Shown piece after piece: positions 49,388 to 57,772 of a stretch of DNA of 64,000 bases. Each line of letters opens with the position of its first letter. The first letter of the stretch is position 1. A program made the translations under genes and the position numbers. The notes beneath the pieces were generated by a model. That model saw only the letters and a program-made list of their open reading frames with translations, made no database searches and was not told the DNA's origin. The DNA is from Desulfovibrio sp. ZJ369 (GTDB taxonomy: Bacteria > Desulfobacterota > Desulfovibrionia > Desulfovibrionales > Desulfovibrionaceae): NCBI RefSeq assembly GCF_011039085.1, contig NZ_JAAKEI010000001.1, positions 62,001 to 126,000 of the forward strand. The letters run 5' to 3'.

Positions 49388-50914
49388 TTATGCGGGGGGA
49401 TCGGCCGCGGGCAGCAGCACGCGCACCAGCGCCCCGCCCTCAGGGCCGTTCTCAAGTTCGATCACGCCGCCGTGGCTGACGATAATCGACTGGACAATGG
49501 GCAGGCCCAGGCCTGTGCCCCCGTCCTTGGTGGTAAAAAAGGGATCCAGCAGATTGGGCAGCGTGCCCGGATCAAAGCCCGGCCCGGAATCCAGAAATTC
49601 AAGACGCACGCGGCCTTGCCCGTTCTCGCGCTCAAGATCGCCGCGAATCCGCACAATGCCCGGCCCGTCCATGGCCTGCTGGCCGTTAACAAAAATATTG
49701 TAAAAAGCCCGATACAGCAAATCCTTGTCCCCGCGCACAAAAAGCCCGGCTTCAGTCTCCCGCTCCACGGCAATGCCGTGGCGGCCCATTTCCCCTTCCA
49801 GAAAAGCCAGCACCTGATCAAGCACCAGATTCACGTCCGCCAGATCCTGCCTGGGTCGGCGCGGCCGGGCATAATCCAGAAAATCATTGACCGTCTGGGA
49901 AAGGCGCACGGATTCATCATAAATGGCGCCCAAAATACGCGCCGTGCCCGCGTCGGCCTTGTCTGTGCGCCGTTGCAGCAACTCGGCGCTGGAGCGGATA
50001 ATACCCAGAGGATTGCGGATTTCATGCGCAATGCTGGCGATCACCCGGCCCATGCCGGCCAGTTTTTCATTGCTGTGCAGCTCGTTTTCCAAGAGGCGGT
50101 TTTTGTGCATGCGCTCGGCCAGCACGCGCTCGGCGCGGTGAATGAGCATCAGCAGCAGCCCGAAGAGAATCACCGAAGACAAGAGGCACATGACCACGAT
50201 GATGCCCTGAAAAGCCAGCACCTGCTCGTAGTCGCCGGTGATGTCCTGGGTCAGCTCCAGCGCGCCCATGACCGGCGCTTCCTGCCCGGGCCGCAGGGGC
50301 TCGCCGCGCAGAGGATAGAGCACGCGCAGCACAAAGGTGCCCTCGTGCAAGGGCACCCGGAAAGGGGCTTGCCAGGCCGGAATGCTGGAAATAATTTCGG
50401 ATTTGGGAGCCGCGCCGTGCAGCACCTCGTCCAGATTGGGCGGGGAGAGACCGGCCCGGCCCACGTCTTCCTTTCTGGTGGAATAAGCCACCAGACGCGA
50501 AAAATCATAGATCCGCAGCCGTTCCACCGGCAGCCCATGAATCACGGATTGCACGACCCGATCCAGGTGTTCGTACTGCGTGGGCTGACGCAGGGCAATG
50601 CGCCCGCTGGCCAGAATAGTGGGCAGAGCGAAACGGCGGAAGATCTGACTGTTGAGATTCTCCACCAGCAGGCGCGCAAAATCCTCCTGACGGGTCAACA
50701 GGGTTTGGCGCGCCGAATTGGAAATGAAAAAGGACAGCGCAAGGCTGGTCAGCAAAATGAGCACCAGAGACAGCCAGGACAAGGTGCGCGCATAGCTCAG
50801 GGGCAAATCCGTGTCAGCCGCGGGAGCCTGTCTGGAGGTTTCCTCAGCCCCCGGCAGCCCGGAACCGGCAGAGGATCCCGAAGCCGGCCCGGAAGCGGAA
50901 TGCGACTCATTCAT
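49388..50914 (-). CDS. Sensor histidine kinase, partner of the sigma-54 regulator
   Basis: A 508-residue kinase. Membrane segment one (SLVLILLTSLALSFFISN) and two (VLAFQGIIVVMCLLSSVILFGLLLML) bracket a periplasmic sensor domain of about 150 residues. The H-box is IASIAHEIRNPLG and the ATPase shows DSGPGFDPG and GGTGLGLPIVQSI. Looks like the AtoS/ZraS/NtrB-type kinases. Precedes the regulator gene on the same strand. Confidence 0.92.
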   Translation of the reverse strand: MNESHSASGPASGSSAGSGLPGAEETSRQAPAADTDLPLSYARTLSWLSLVLILLTSLALSFFISNSARQTLLTRQEDFARLLVENLNSQIFRRFALPTILASGRIALRQPTQYEHLDRVVQSVIHGLPVERLRIYDFSRLVAYSTRKEDVGRAGLSPPNLDEVLHGAAPKSEIISSIPAWQAPFRVPLHEGTFVLRVLYPLRGEPLRPGQEAPVMGALELTQDITGDYEQVLAFQGIIVVMCLLSSVILFGLLLMLIHRAERVLAERMHKNRLLENELHSNEKLAGMGRVIASIAHEIRNPLGIIRSSAELLQRRTDKADAGTARILGAIYDESVRLSQTVNDFLDYARPRRPRQDLADVNLVLDQVLAFLEGEMGRHGIAVERETEAGLFVRGDKDLLYRAFYNIFVNGQQAMDGPGIVRIRGDLERENGQGRVRLEFLDSGPGFDPGTLPNLLDPFFTTKDGGTGLGLPIVQSIIVSHGGVIELENGPEGGALVRVLLPAADPPA

Positions 50915-51018
50915 GCAAACGGTCCTCAGGGCATTCCGTTTTGAAATGCCCGGTTAATGCCTGATGCAAAACATCAGAGGCGCGAACCCCAGAGGGTTTC
51001 GCGGCGGCGCGGCCGCTT

Positions 51019-51186
51019 TAGAGCGTTTTGCTAATGAAATTAGCTAAACGCTCTGGTGGTCGCGGGAGCGGACGCCCGCGCCGAATGAGCCTGAAAACCA
51101 CGCTTTTCAGGCGCTTGTCCCGCTTGCGGGGAAATGATGGCAACGCCGCTTTTGAAATTGAATAATTTCAAAAGCAAAATGCTCCA
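51019..51186. repeat. TAGAGC-family repeat, inverted orientation, after pgi
   Basis: 168 bp from TAGAGC to GCTCCA. Reverse orientation to the copies at 21530 and 35064. Read on the minus strand the middle has GCGCCTGAAAA, GCGTGG, TTTTCAGGC where others have GCGTCCAGA, GCGCGG, TCTGGACGC: sequence differs but the stem is kept. It also keeps CATCATTTC and TTTTGAAATTGAATAATTTCAAAA. Confidence 0.78.
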
Positions 51187-51450
51187 GGGCTGAAGACGGC
51201 AGAGATCCGGCACTCGACCGAACAACAGATGGAATCCGGCTTCAGCCCTTGCGAGGCGGGAGCGCCAGCGCAGGCGAACGTGCGAGCCGTACAGCTCAAA
51301 GACTCGCCTGCGCCTGGCGCACGTTCTTCGGGCAAAGGCTGTCGCACGCAGCAGGCGGGCCAAAAGGCAGCGCGGTAAGGGCCCTCGGGCACAGCGCCAA
51401 GGGCCCGGACAGATCTGCGGGGAGCCGCGGCCTTGCTTGTTACAACGACG
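51187..51450. other. Gap with strong palindromes downstream of pgi
   Basis: No gene. A long near-perfect inverted repeat, GCGCCAGCGCAGGCGA (51262-51277) and TCGCCTGCGCCTGGCGC (51304-51320, one bulge), encloses 26 bases. AACGTGCG and CGCACGTT nearby offer an alternative pairing. A second hairpin, GGGCCCT and AGGGCCC, is at 51379-51406. No T-tract, so a terminator is not the obvious reading. Confidence 0.5.
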
Positions 51451-52791
51451 TTAAAAAACCTGCGTCTGTTGCGGAGCCGACAAATAGGCCGCCAAATCCG
51501 CCTCTTCCTGCGGATAACCGCCCGCGCCGAGGCGGGCGTTGGCCAGACGCTTGCCCAATTCCACGGCGGGCTGATCCAGGGGGTTGATCCCCATCAGCCA
51601 TCCGGTGAAAAGCGTGGCCGCTTCCAGAAGCATCATCAGGGAGCCCGCCGCCCTGGGGCCGGTATCGCTCATTTCAATGTGCACAAGAGGCACGCCGCTT
51701 TTGCCCAGCGCCATGCGCGTGCCCAGGGCCTCGGCTTCCAGCAGGCTTCCAAAAGGCTTGGCGCGCAGCCAGGCCCATTGTTCGGGCACGTCCATGCCGA
51801 AATTGCGGCCCTGGGGCTGGTTGCCGCTGGTCAGGAAAATGCAGCCCTTGTTGCGCGGGCCGTCCAGGAACATCTGATTAATGGAGTGCTGATCCGTCAC
51901 CCCCGTGGCGGGCACGGGCATGCTGCCTTTGCCCTCCTTGCCCAGACTTTCGGCCCAGAGCTGGGCGAACCAGGGGCCAAAGGTGGCCCACTGCGGGATG
52001 TAGCAGAAAAAGATCAACTGGCTGTAGTCGTGATCTTCCAGGGCCTTGGCCCAGCAAGCCAGGGAAAAGGAAGGGTGTTGGCCCAGGGCCGCCGGATTTT
52101 TTGCCAAAGGCCGCGCCACGTCTGCCGCGCCATCCAGCAGAGCCTGCCAGTCAATGCCCAGAAAGGCCGCGGGCAACAAACCCACTGCCGAAAGCGCGGA
52201 GTAACGGCCGCCCAGATAATCGGGGACTTCCAGAGCCGTAAGGCCGTATCGCTGCGCCTCTTGGCGCAAATAGCCCTTGCTTTCGTCGGTGACCACAATC
52301 ATCTGTTCCTGCCAGCGCGCGCCCAGCGCGGCCTTGAGCCAATCACGCACCAGAAAATACTGGGCAATGGTCTCAATGGTACCGCCGGATTTACTGATGC
52401 AAACCACCACGGTGTCGGCGGGCCTGAGCCTGGAGAGCCAGGCTTCAAAGGTTTCGGCGCAGACATTGTCCGCGATCCAGAGCCAGGGTCCGGTATGTCC
52501 GGGCCCGTCCTGACCCGGCGCAAAAGCCCGCTGCATGGCGCGCGCGCCCAGGGCCGAACCGCCGATGCCGAGCACCAGCATATGTTTATAGGCCTTGATG
52601 CGCGGAATCAGGGGGGCCATTTCCACTTCCAGCTTGGCGCGGTACGGCATGGTCAGAAAAGGCAGTTCTCCGGCGGCGGTTTCCTGCGCCAGGCGGCGCC
52701 CCAGTTCCTCGTGCCGGGCGGCGCAGGCCGCGGCGGCTTCTTTGGGCAGACGATGGCCATAGGCCCTGGACCATTCAAGCAGGTGAGACAT
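51451..52791 (-). CDS. pgi: Glucose-6-phosphate isomerase
   Basis: Interconverts glucose-6-phosphate and fructose-6-phosphate. The 446-residue short type has LGIGGSALGARAM near residue 75, VVCISKSGGTIET, YLGGRYSALSAVGLLP, and VTDQHSINQMFLDGP with the catalytic His. GAGGTACGC precedes the ATG at 52791. Confidence 0.95.
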   Translation of the reverse strand: MSHLLEWSRAYGHRLPKEAAAACAARHEELGRRLAQETAAGELPFLTMPYRAKLEVEMAPLIPRIKAYKHMLVLGIGGSALGARAMQRAFAPGQDGPGHTGPWLWIADNVCAETFEAWLSRLRPADTVVVCISKSGGTIETIAQYFLVRDWLKAALGARWQEQMIVVTDESKGYLRQEAQRYGLTALEVPDYLGGRYSALSAVGLLPAAFLGIDWQALLDGAADVARPLAKNPAALGQHPSFSLACWAKALEDHDYSQLIFFCYIPQWATFGPWFAQLWAESLGKEGKGSMPVPATGVTDQHSINQMFLDGPRNKGCIFLTSGNQPQGRNFGMDVPEQWAWLRAKPFGSLLEAEALGTRMALGKSGVPLVHIEMSDTGPRAAGSLMMLLEAATLFTGWLMGINPLDQPAVELGKRLANARLGAGGYPQEEADLAAYLSAPQQTQVF

Positions 52792-52804
52792 GCGTACCTC
52801 CCGC

Positions 52805-52834
52805 GTTTTGAACATTTCAAAAAATGAAATGCTC
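52805..52834. repeat. Short hairpin, possible TAGAGC-family fragment
   Basis: TTGAACATTTCAAAAAATGAAATGCTCCC resembles the GAGCATTTCAA, TTGAAGTGCTCC end of the copy at 44872, lying just upstream of pgi. Confidence 0.4.
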
Positions 52835-52895
52835 CCAATGCCCGTAGGGGCGGCGGCGCAATACCGCGTGAATCCGGATTGCACCCTGTTGCCAG

Positions 52896-53252
52896 TCATT
52901 GCTGCCAAAGCCGCAAAGGCCGGGGAGCGAAAAAACGCCGGCGCACGGCTTTATAGGTTTGCGGCCGCACCCCGAAACGGCAACGCCAGAGCGAGCAGTC
53001 CTCGCGCGCCGCACAGGCGCGCACTTCGCTCCGGCTGCCCGCGCAGCCCATGCACTGCCTGCGGACGGCCCGCAAGGCCGCGCGTTCGGCCGCATCGGGC
53101 GGGGCCGGGCAATCTCCGCCGGGAACAGCTGCCATGCGCCACGCATTCAGGGGGCAGTCAACGTCGGAACAGGAGCGCACCGCCTTGGGCGATGCCCCCT
53201 GGCACTCCAGGCAAAATTGCCGGATAGCCGCCACGACGCCGCTCCTGGCCAT
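52896..53252 (-). CDS. Small Cys-rich protein with duplicated C-x2-C-type motif
   Basis: 118 residues from the ATG at 53252, two bases past the stop of the YchJ-type gene. Two related motifs: CLECQGASPKAVRSCSDVDC and CMGCAGSRSEVRACAAREDC, each C-x2-C, V-x2-C, then a C four to five residues later, followed by L and R. This looks like a zinc-binding or metal-binding fold repeated in tandem. The C-terminus is Arg-rich. I know no function. Confidence 0.6.
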   Translation of the reverse strand: MARSGVVAAIRQFCLECQGASPKAVRSCSDVDCPLNAWRMAAVPGGDCPAPPDAAERAALRAVRRQCMGCAGSRSEVRACAAREDCSLWRCRFGVRPQTYKAVRRRFFAPRPLRLWQQ

Positions 53253-53254
53253 GC

Positions 53255-53767
53255 TTACCCAGCCGCCGCGGCGCAACATTTTTTGTATTTTTTGCCGCTG
53301 CCGCAAGGGCAAGGATCATTGCGGCCCACCTTGGGGGCGGGGCGCCGGTAGCCCTCAGGGCGCAACGCCACCCCATCCACATAATAGAGTTTGCCATCCT
53401 TGCGGCTGAAAAAACTTCTTTCGCCCAGTTGGCGGGGGATGCCGTCCAATTCGTAAAAAGCATGAAATTCCACAAGATCATAAAGCTCGCCATTGACGCC
53501 CACGGGCGCGTCCTTGAGGCTCTTGCCCACGTCCAGACGCAGCCAGCGCACGCCCTTGCTTTGCTCCGCAATTTTTTCAGCCGTAATGCCTTCACGAAAA
53601 TCAGGATGCGTGCTTTGGACCAGCCAGTCATAACGGCCGAGCGCATACGCCGCATAGCGGGAACGCATCAAAACCTCGGCCTCGACGGGCCAGGCCGTGC
53701 CGTCAAGATACGGGCCGCAACATTCCGCCAGAGGGCGGTTGCTGCCGCAGGGACAGGTAGGGGACAT
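53255..53767 (-). CDS. YchJ/UPF0225-type SEC-C domain protein
   Basis: The 170-residue protein has zinc motifs at both ends: [18 protein letters not shown] at the N-terminus and [16 protein letters not shown] at the C-terminus. The middle domain shows the family's [17 protein letters not shown] and STHPDFREG. Function of the family is not firmly known. Start ATG 53767; an upstream ORF extension is without motif. Confidence 0.88.
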   Translation of the reverse strand: MSPTCPCGSNRPLAECCGPYLDGTAWPVEAEVLMRSRYAAYALGRYDWLVQSTHPDFREGITAEKIAEQSKGVRWLRLDVGKSLKDAPVGVNGELYDLVEFHAFYELDGIPRQLGERSFFSRKDGKLYYVDGVALRPEGYRRPAPKVGRNDPCPCGSGKKYKKCCAAAAG

Positions 53768-53891
53768 GAAAGCCGCCTTGGTTATATGCGCCGGGTGAAC
53801 TCCCGCACTACAACCACTATAGCCTATGCCCTGCCGGGCGGCAAGGCCGAGGCAGGCACGGCGCAAGGCTGGCCCTGGCTGCCGGGAGGCT

Positions 53892-54755
53892 TCAGACGTT
53901 GGCATCCGGGGCTTTTTCCGCTCCGGGAAAAGAAGGCGGGCGCAAGCGGACCAGACTGCCGGGCAGAACAGCTTCAGGGTCGCGCATCAGCAATTCCAGC
54001 ACGCCCTTGCGCTGCACATCAACCGTGGCCTCGCCCAGTGCGTTCCCCTGGACGTCAAGCACTGTGCAGGTCTGCCCCGCAGCAGGCGCTTTCAGGCCGT
54101 GCAGCAGGCACCAGAGACGGCAGCCGCCGTCTTCCAGGCGCAGACGGAAGACTTCGCCGCAGCCCAAAGTAGCTGCCAGGCGGGCAGAACGCCGCCCCAG
54201 CACATACACGCAACCGCCGCAGAGCAAGGCGATCATGCCGCAACCGGCGGCCAGCACAAAGGGATTCCAGCCTGTGAGGCGGTAGATGAAAGAGGCCGAA
54301 CCCGCGCGCCGGGCCGAGGCATCCTCCCACACGCGCACCTTGAACGTCTGCGCGCTGCTTGAGGCCGTCCCCCGGAACCAAACCCGCAGGGCATAACTGC
54401 CCTGCTCCGCAAGCGGTTCCGCCGTAACCGTGCCGCGCCACATTCCGTTGCCGAACCAGTAGCCTGCGAAAAATTCGTCCAATCGGAAGTGCAGCGGCGC
54501 ATCCTCAGGCAGGAACCGGGCCTGCAAGTCATTTGTCACGGGATTTTTGAGCGGGAGCGGCCCGGAAAGCACCAGAGCGTCGCCGGGCAGCAGCTCCAGA
54601 AGATCCGAACCCCTGCGCATGTGCGCCAGCAAGCCGTCGATCAGGCCCACCAGGGCCACTGCCAGCAGAACCGCGCTGATCCAGCCAATGCTGCGCTGCT
54701 GTGAACGGGTCTTGCGCAAGGTTTGCCAGAACTTTTGGTCGGGATGAGGGTTCAT
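53892..54755 (-). CDS. Membrane protein of unknown function, two membrane segments
   Basis: 287 residues. Segment one near 25-46 ([20 protein letters not shown]); an extracytoplasmic domain to about 160; segment two near 163-187 ([22 protein letters not shown]). The cytoplasmic C-terminus ends in a Pro/Ala-rich tail. Reads as a conserved hypothetical. The adjacent downstream gene on this strand is the YchJ-type protein. Confidence 0.7.
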   Translation of the reverse strand: MNPHPDQKFWQTLRKTRSQQRSIGWISAVLLAVALVGLIDGLLAHMRRGSDLLELLPGDALVLSGPLPLKNPVTNDLQARFLPEDAPLHFRLDEFFAGYWFGNGMWRGTVTAEPLAEQGSYALRVWFRGTASSSAQTFKVRVWEDASARRAGSASFIYRLTGWNPFVLAAGCGMIALLCGGCVYVLGRRSARLAATLGCGEVFRLRLEDGGCRLWCLLHGLKAPAAGQTCTVLDVQGNALGEATVDVQRKGVLELLMRDPEAVLPGSLVRLRPPSFPGAEKAPDANV

Positions 54756-54971
54756 GGGTTCACCTTAGCCCCGGCGCGGCAGAAGAACAAGCCCAAAGCC
54801 CGCGCCATGCCCGCTGCCGCCGCCATACGGCTGCAAGAACCCTGCCGCCCGCAAGCCGGTTGCAAAGCCTGCGCATCCCCGGCCGGGCCCCTGCCCGGGC
54901 TGTACCCGACCCTGTACGGATGTCGCCTGAGGCACGCGAAAAAAATACGGCGCATGTCTCAGACATTGGTT

Positions 54972-55280
54972 TCAACGGCTGAGAAGGCCCGGACGGCCCG
55001 ATGATTCAAGCACGCGCCAGCGCACCAGACAGCGCCCCTGACGGGGCAGGTCGATGAGGCTTTCCTGCTCGGCCGGAAAACGCCTTTTGATCACCCGATT
55101 CAAATAAAAGGCAGATGCCCAGAGCGGCACGGTTATGCCGAAAAACCAGAGGCAAAAGGTTATTTCCGAAGAAGCGCCGCGCGCGGCCTGATACATGGCC
55201 AGAAAAACCGCTCCCACCATCAGCAGGTTGGCCATGACGCGGATCAGGGCGCTGTACAGAGATTGTTTGTAGCTGTTCAT
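54972..55280 (-). CDS. Small membrane protein, two segments, 102 residues
   Basis: Start ATG 55280 with GGAGAAATCTC. Hydrophobic stretches near 10-32 (LIRVMANLLMVGAVFLAMY) and 38-58 (EITFCLWFFGITVPLWASAFYL), then a basic tail with RVIKRRFPAEQESLIDLPRQG. No family recognised. The 216 bases between it and the gene downstream hold nothing visible. Confidence 0.65.
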   Translation of the reverse strand: MNSYKQSLYSALIRVMANLLMVGAVFLAMYQAARGASSEITFCLWFFGITVPLWASAFYLNRVIKRRFPAEQESLIDLPRQGRCLVRWRVLESSGRPGLLSR

Positions 55281-55301
55281 GAGATTTCTCCGGTCTGCGA
55301 G

Positions 55302-55480
55302 GGCATTGTACTGTTGAAATGCTCTCATGCCGCACACGCCGCAGCGCTGCTGTCGACGCCCGTAAACCTTGCAGGCTGACGGGCCGCCATCCGCTCAGGA
55401 ACGGCATGGATGCGGCCGAAAAACCTGCTTTTCGGCGGCCTGAGCCTTTGAAAAAAGCGACCCGTTTCAAAGGCAAGCTT
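55302..55480. repeat. Degenerate TAGAGC-family-like copy
   Basis: It starts GGGCATTGTACTGTTGAAATGCTCTCATGCCG, then a hairpin GCCGAAAA, ACCTGC, TTTTCGGC and another CCTTTGAAA, AAGCGACCCG, TTTCAAAGG. These occupy the order of hairpins in the copy at 38180 but the ends are not TAGAGC. A degraded member is likely. Confidence 0.45.
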
Positions 55481-55528
55481 TTGGAGAATTTGCCGGAGCG
55501 GGATGGCCCCGCTCCGGCAGCTCGCGTT

Positions 55529-56122
55529 TTACTTCTTGAAGATATCCGTCTTGGTGACGTTCATGATTCTCATAGCCTGGCTCTTGTCCTCATTCCTGTA
55601 CGCGATGCGCATCTCATTGCCCGCCGTCCAGCTATACGGAGGCAGATCAAGCAGATCGGCCGGCACCCTGAAGGTCACCAGCGCGTTCAGGCGCGTGGAA
55701 TACACGGTTACGGTGCTCTGTTCCCTGTCGATGACCGGGAAGGTCTTGCCCGCAACCTTGGGATGATTCTTCTTGATGTTCTTTTCCACGTCCGTGAACT
55801 CCACAGGCACCACCTCCACGCTCTTGGCGGAGGGATCATAGATGAGCACTTCGGACTTGGCGAGGTTAATCATCAGGCGGCCGCCCACATCGGGAAGCGG
55901 ACCCATGTCCCTGGCTTCCGGGGGCAGTTTGAAGGTATGCACGCCGCCGCTGTAATGGGGATTAAACTGATCGTGGTTGACGTCCACCACAATGGTCAGG
56001 GTCCTGGCGGTCGGGTCAAAGGCCACGCACCGGCCCTGCTCCACGCCTCCGTCAAAATCACAGGCTGTGAGCAGCGCAAAGGAGAGGGCCAGCGCCAGCG
56101 ACAGCAGAATACGTATTTTCAT
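55529..56122 (-). CDS. DUF4881-type lipoprotein
   Basis: Lipobox at Cys21 (SFALLTAC). The 197-residue protein is a mature beta-rich domain with TARTLTIVVDVNHDQFNPHY, GGRLMINLAKSEVLIYDP and TVTVYSTRLNALVTFRVP. I recall this as a Desulfovibrio lipoprotein (DUF4881) beside a TauE/SafE exporter. It lies 12 bases downstream of the exporter gene. Function unknown; periplasmic partner of the exporter is a guess. Confidence 0.75.
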   Translation of the reverse strand: MKIRILLSLALALSFALLTACDFDGGVEQGRCVAFDPTARTLTIVVDVNHDQFNPHYSGGVHTFKLPPEARDMGPLPDVGGRLMINLAKSEVLIYDPSAKSVEVVPVEFTDVEKNIKKNHPKVAGKTFPVIDREQSTVTVYSTRLNALVTFRVPADLLDLPPYSWTAGNEMRIAYRNEDKSQAMRIMNVTKTDIFKK

Positions 56123-56134
56123 GGCTTGTCTCCT

Positions 56135-57199
56135 TTAGTTGCCGACGGCCTGTTGCTTCTTGGCGGCCAGTTCCGCCTTGGCGCCCTGCACCATGCGAAT
56201 CGCGATGTAAATGGAGATGATGCTTACAAAACCCAGCACTTCCACCGTGGCCATGGGGCCGAACAGCCAGGCCAGGGAGGGGAATTCGGCCTGCAGAAGC
56301 TTGAGCACCACGGACATCAGGCAGCCGAGCACAGCCAGACCGAACACGATGCGGATGCCGTAGCCCTTGACGTACTTGGTGGCCACAACGCCGATCTGCG
56401 CGCCGATGGCCGCGCCGCAGAGCATGATGATGGCCGCGAGCAGTTCCACGCGTCCCTTGTAGGCATACGAGGCTGTGCCGTACAAACCGGAAATGGCCAC
56501 TTCAAAAAGGTCCGTGCCCACGGCCAGATGCGTGGGGCAACCCACCAGATAGACCAGGGCGGGCATGCGGATCAGGCCGCCGCCGATGCCCAGAATGCCC
56601 GCCAGCCAACCCGTGAACAGACTCACGATGATCGGCAGCCAGGCCGAGCAGGTGATGCCGGCGCGCTTGAAATGCACCATGGGAGGAATCCTGAAGGACT
56701 GCAGCTTGGAGGCCCAGTCAAGGCCCACGGCCGTCTTGTCAAGTTCCTGCTTGTGGGCCTTGGCCTCGCGTTCCTTTTTGCGGCGCAGGGCCACGTCATG
56801 AAAGACCAGCCAGGCCAGCAGAATCAGGAGCACCACATAGAGCCAGCGCACGACCTTGTCCACACTCCCGATGCGTTCCAGCCACATGACCATCTGCGCG
56901 CCGATTTCCACGCCGATCACCGTGCCCACCAGCATGGTCAGGCCAAGGACGTAGTCCACGTTGCCGAATTTGCCGTGGCGCATGGTGGAAATCAAGGATT
57001 TGCCGGCCATCTGGGCCACGTCCGTGCCGATGGCGAACGCCATGGGAAAGCCCAGGATATTCAGGCCCGGAGTCACCATCCAGGCCCCGCCCAGGCCGAA
57101 GAAACCGCCAATGATCCCGACGCCCAGCCCGAGAATGATCAAACCGGGCCAGAAAATGTTCACGCCGGAAATGGGCATCAAAATATACAGCCAATCCAT
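56135..57199 (-). CDS. TauE/SafE-family sulfite exporter
   Basis: 354 residues with about eight membrane segments, GFFGLGGAWMVTPGLNILG near the N-terminus and GILGIGGGLIRMPALVYLVG in the second half, the two repeats of the TauE fold. GTDVAQMAGKS and GTDLFEVAISG are the repeat partners. The family exports sulfite, sulfoacetate or other C1-C2 sulfonates. It sits in an operon of three with an apparent sigma-54 promoter upstream. Confidence 0.9.
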   Translation of the reverse strand: MDWLYILMPISGVNIFWPGLIILGLGVGIIGGFFGLGGAWMVTPGLNILGFPMAFAIGTDVAQMAGKSLISTMRHGKFGNVDYVLGLTMLVGTVIGVEIGAQMVMWLERIGSVDKVVRWLYVVLLILLAWLVFHDVALRRKKEREAKAHKQELDKTAVGLDWASKLQSFRIPPMVHFKRAGITCSAWLPIIVSLFTGWLAGILGIGGGLIRMPALVYLVGCPTHLAVGTDLFEVAISGLYGTASYAYKGRVELLAAIIMLCGAAIGAQIGVVATKYVKGYGIRIVFGLAVLGCLMSVVLKLLQAEFPSLAWLFGPMATVEVLGFVSIISIYIAIRMVQGAKAELAAKKQQAVGN

Positions 57200-57217
57200 A
57201 TCTGCCTCCTTTCCGGG

Positions 57218-57520
57218 CTATTTTTCCGCCAGTTCGCGATGTTCGAGGTCAATGCCGATATGGCGCATGACGACGTCTGCCAAAAGACCGAGGATCGTGC
57301 CGAGGATCGGAATGATGATCATGGTCAGAATGGCGAAGAAGAAATGGCTTTCATTATACATTTCCGCCCACCAGTACAAAAGGCCGTCCAGTTTGCGCGT
57401 ATCGGCCACAATGACCACGTCGGCCTTTTTCTTGGCCGCCAGTGCCAATGACGGCATAAGCACGGGCAGCATCAGCGCGCAGCCCGTAAGCCAGATCCAA
57501 AGCCTGCGCATTTTGTTCAT
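57218..57520 (-). CDS. Small membrane protein (DVU0150-like)
   Basis: 100 residues. A signal-like N-terminus (IWLTGCALMLPVLMPSLALA) precedes KKKADVVIVADTRKLDG, then a membrane segment (HFFFAILTMIIIPILGTILGLLADVV). GGAGGATGTT precedes the ATG at 57520. I recall this as the unnamed DVU0150 family in Desulfovibrio, always by a TauE gene. First gene of the sigma-54 operon. Role unknown. Confidence 0.75.
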   Translation of the reverse strand: MNKMRRLWIWLTGCALMLPVLMPSLALAAKKKADVVIVADTRKLDGLLYWWAEMYNESHFFFAILTMIIIPILGTILGLLADVVMRHIGIDLEHRELAEK

Positions 57521-57622
57521 AACATCCTCCACTGTGTTGGGTTTGCCCCAGGGGGCGACGCCTTGGCCAAAGTCTGCGACCGCCCGTTCCAAAACCACTT
57601 GCCGATAATTTGTGAAAATTAA

Positions 57623-57638
57623 AGCAAAGGCCGTGCCA
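57623..57638 (-). promoter_or_regulatory. Sigma-54 promoter of the exporter operon
   Basis: On the minus strand TGGCACG, GCCT, TTGCT matches the -24/-12 consensus exactly with correct spacing. It lies about 100 bases upstream of the DVU0150-like start and between divergent genes. This predicts activation by an AAA+ enhancer-binding protein, the most obvious candidate being the divergent neighbour. Confidence 0.88.
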
Positions 57639-57772
57639 TTGCACGATCACAGACAGCTAGCTCGCCGCAAGCGCGTCCGGGTTGCCCCATTGCGGCGGAT
57701 TTGCTTGTCAATGTTTTTTTTCTCGCCTATACTCGGTTCATGCTTGCGCTTTTTTGCGCAAAGAGGAGGAGA

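Noticed and set aside
54756-54971. Extra small gene between the two membrane-protein genes
   Set aside because: Short overlapping frames on both strands, no ribosome site, no motif.
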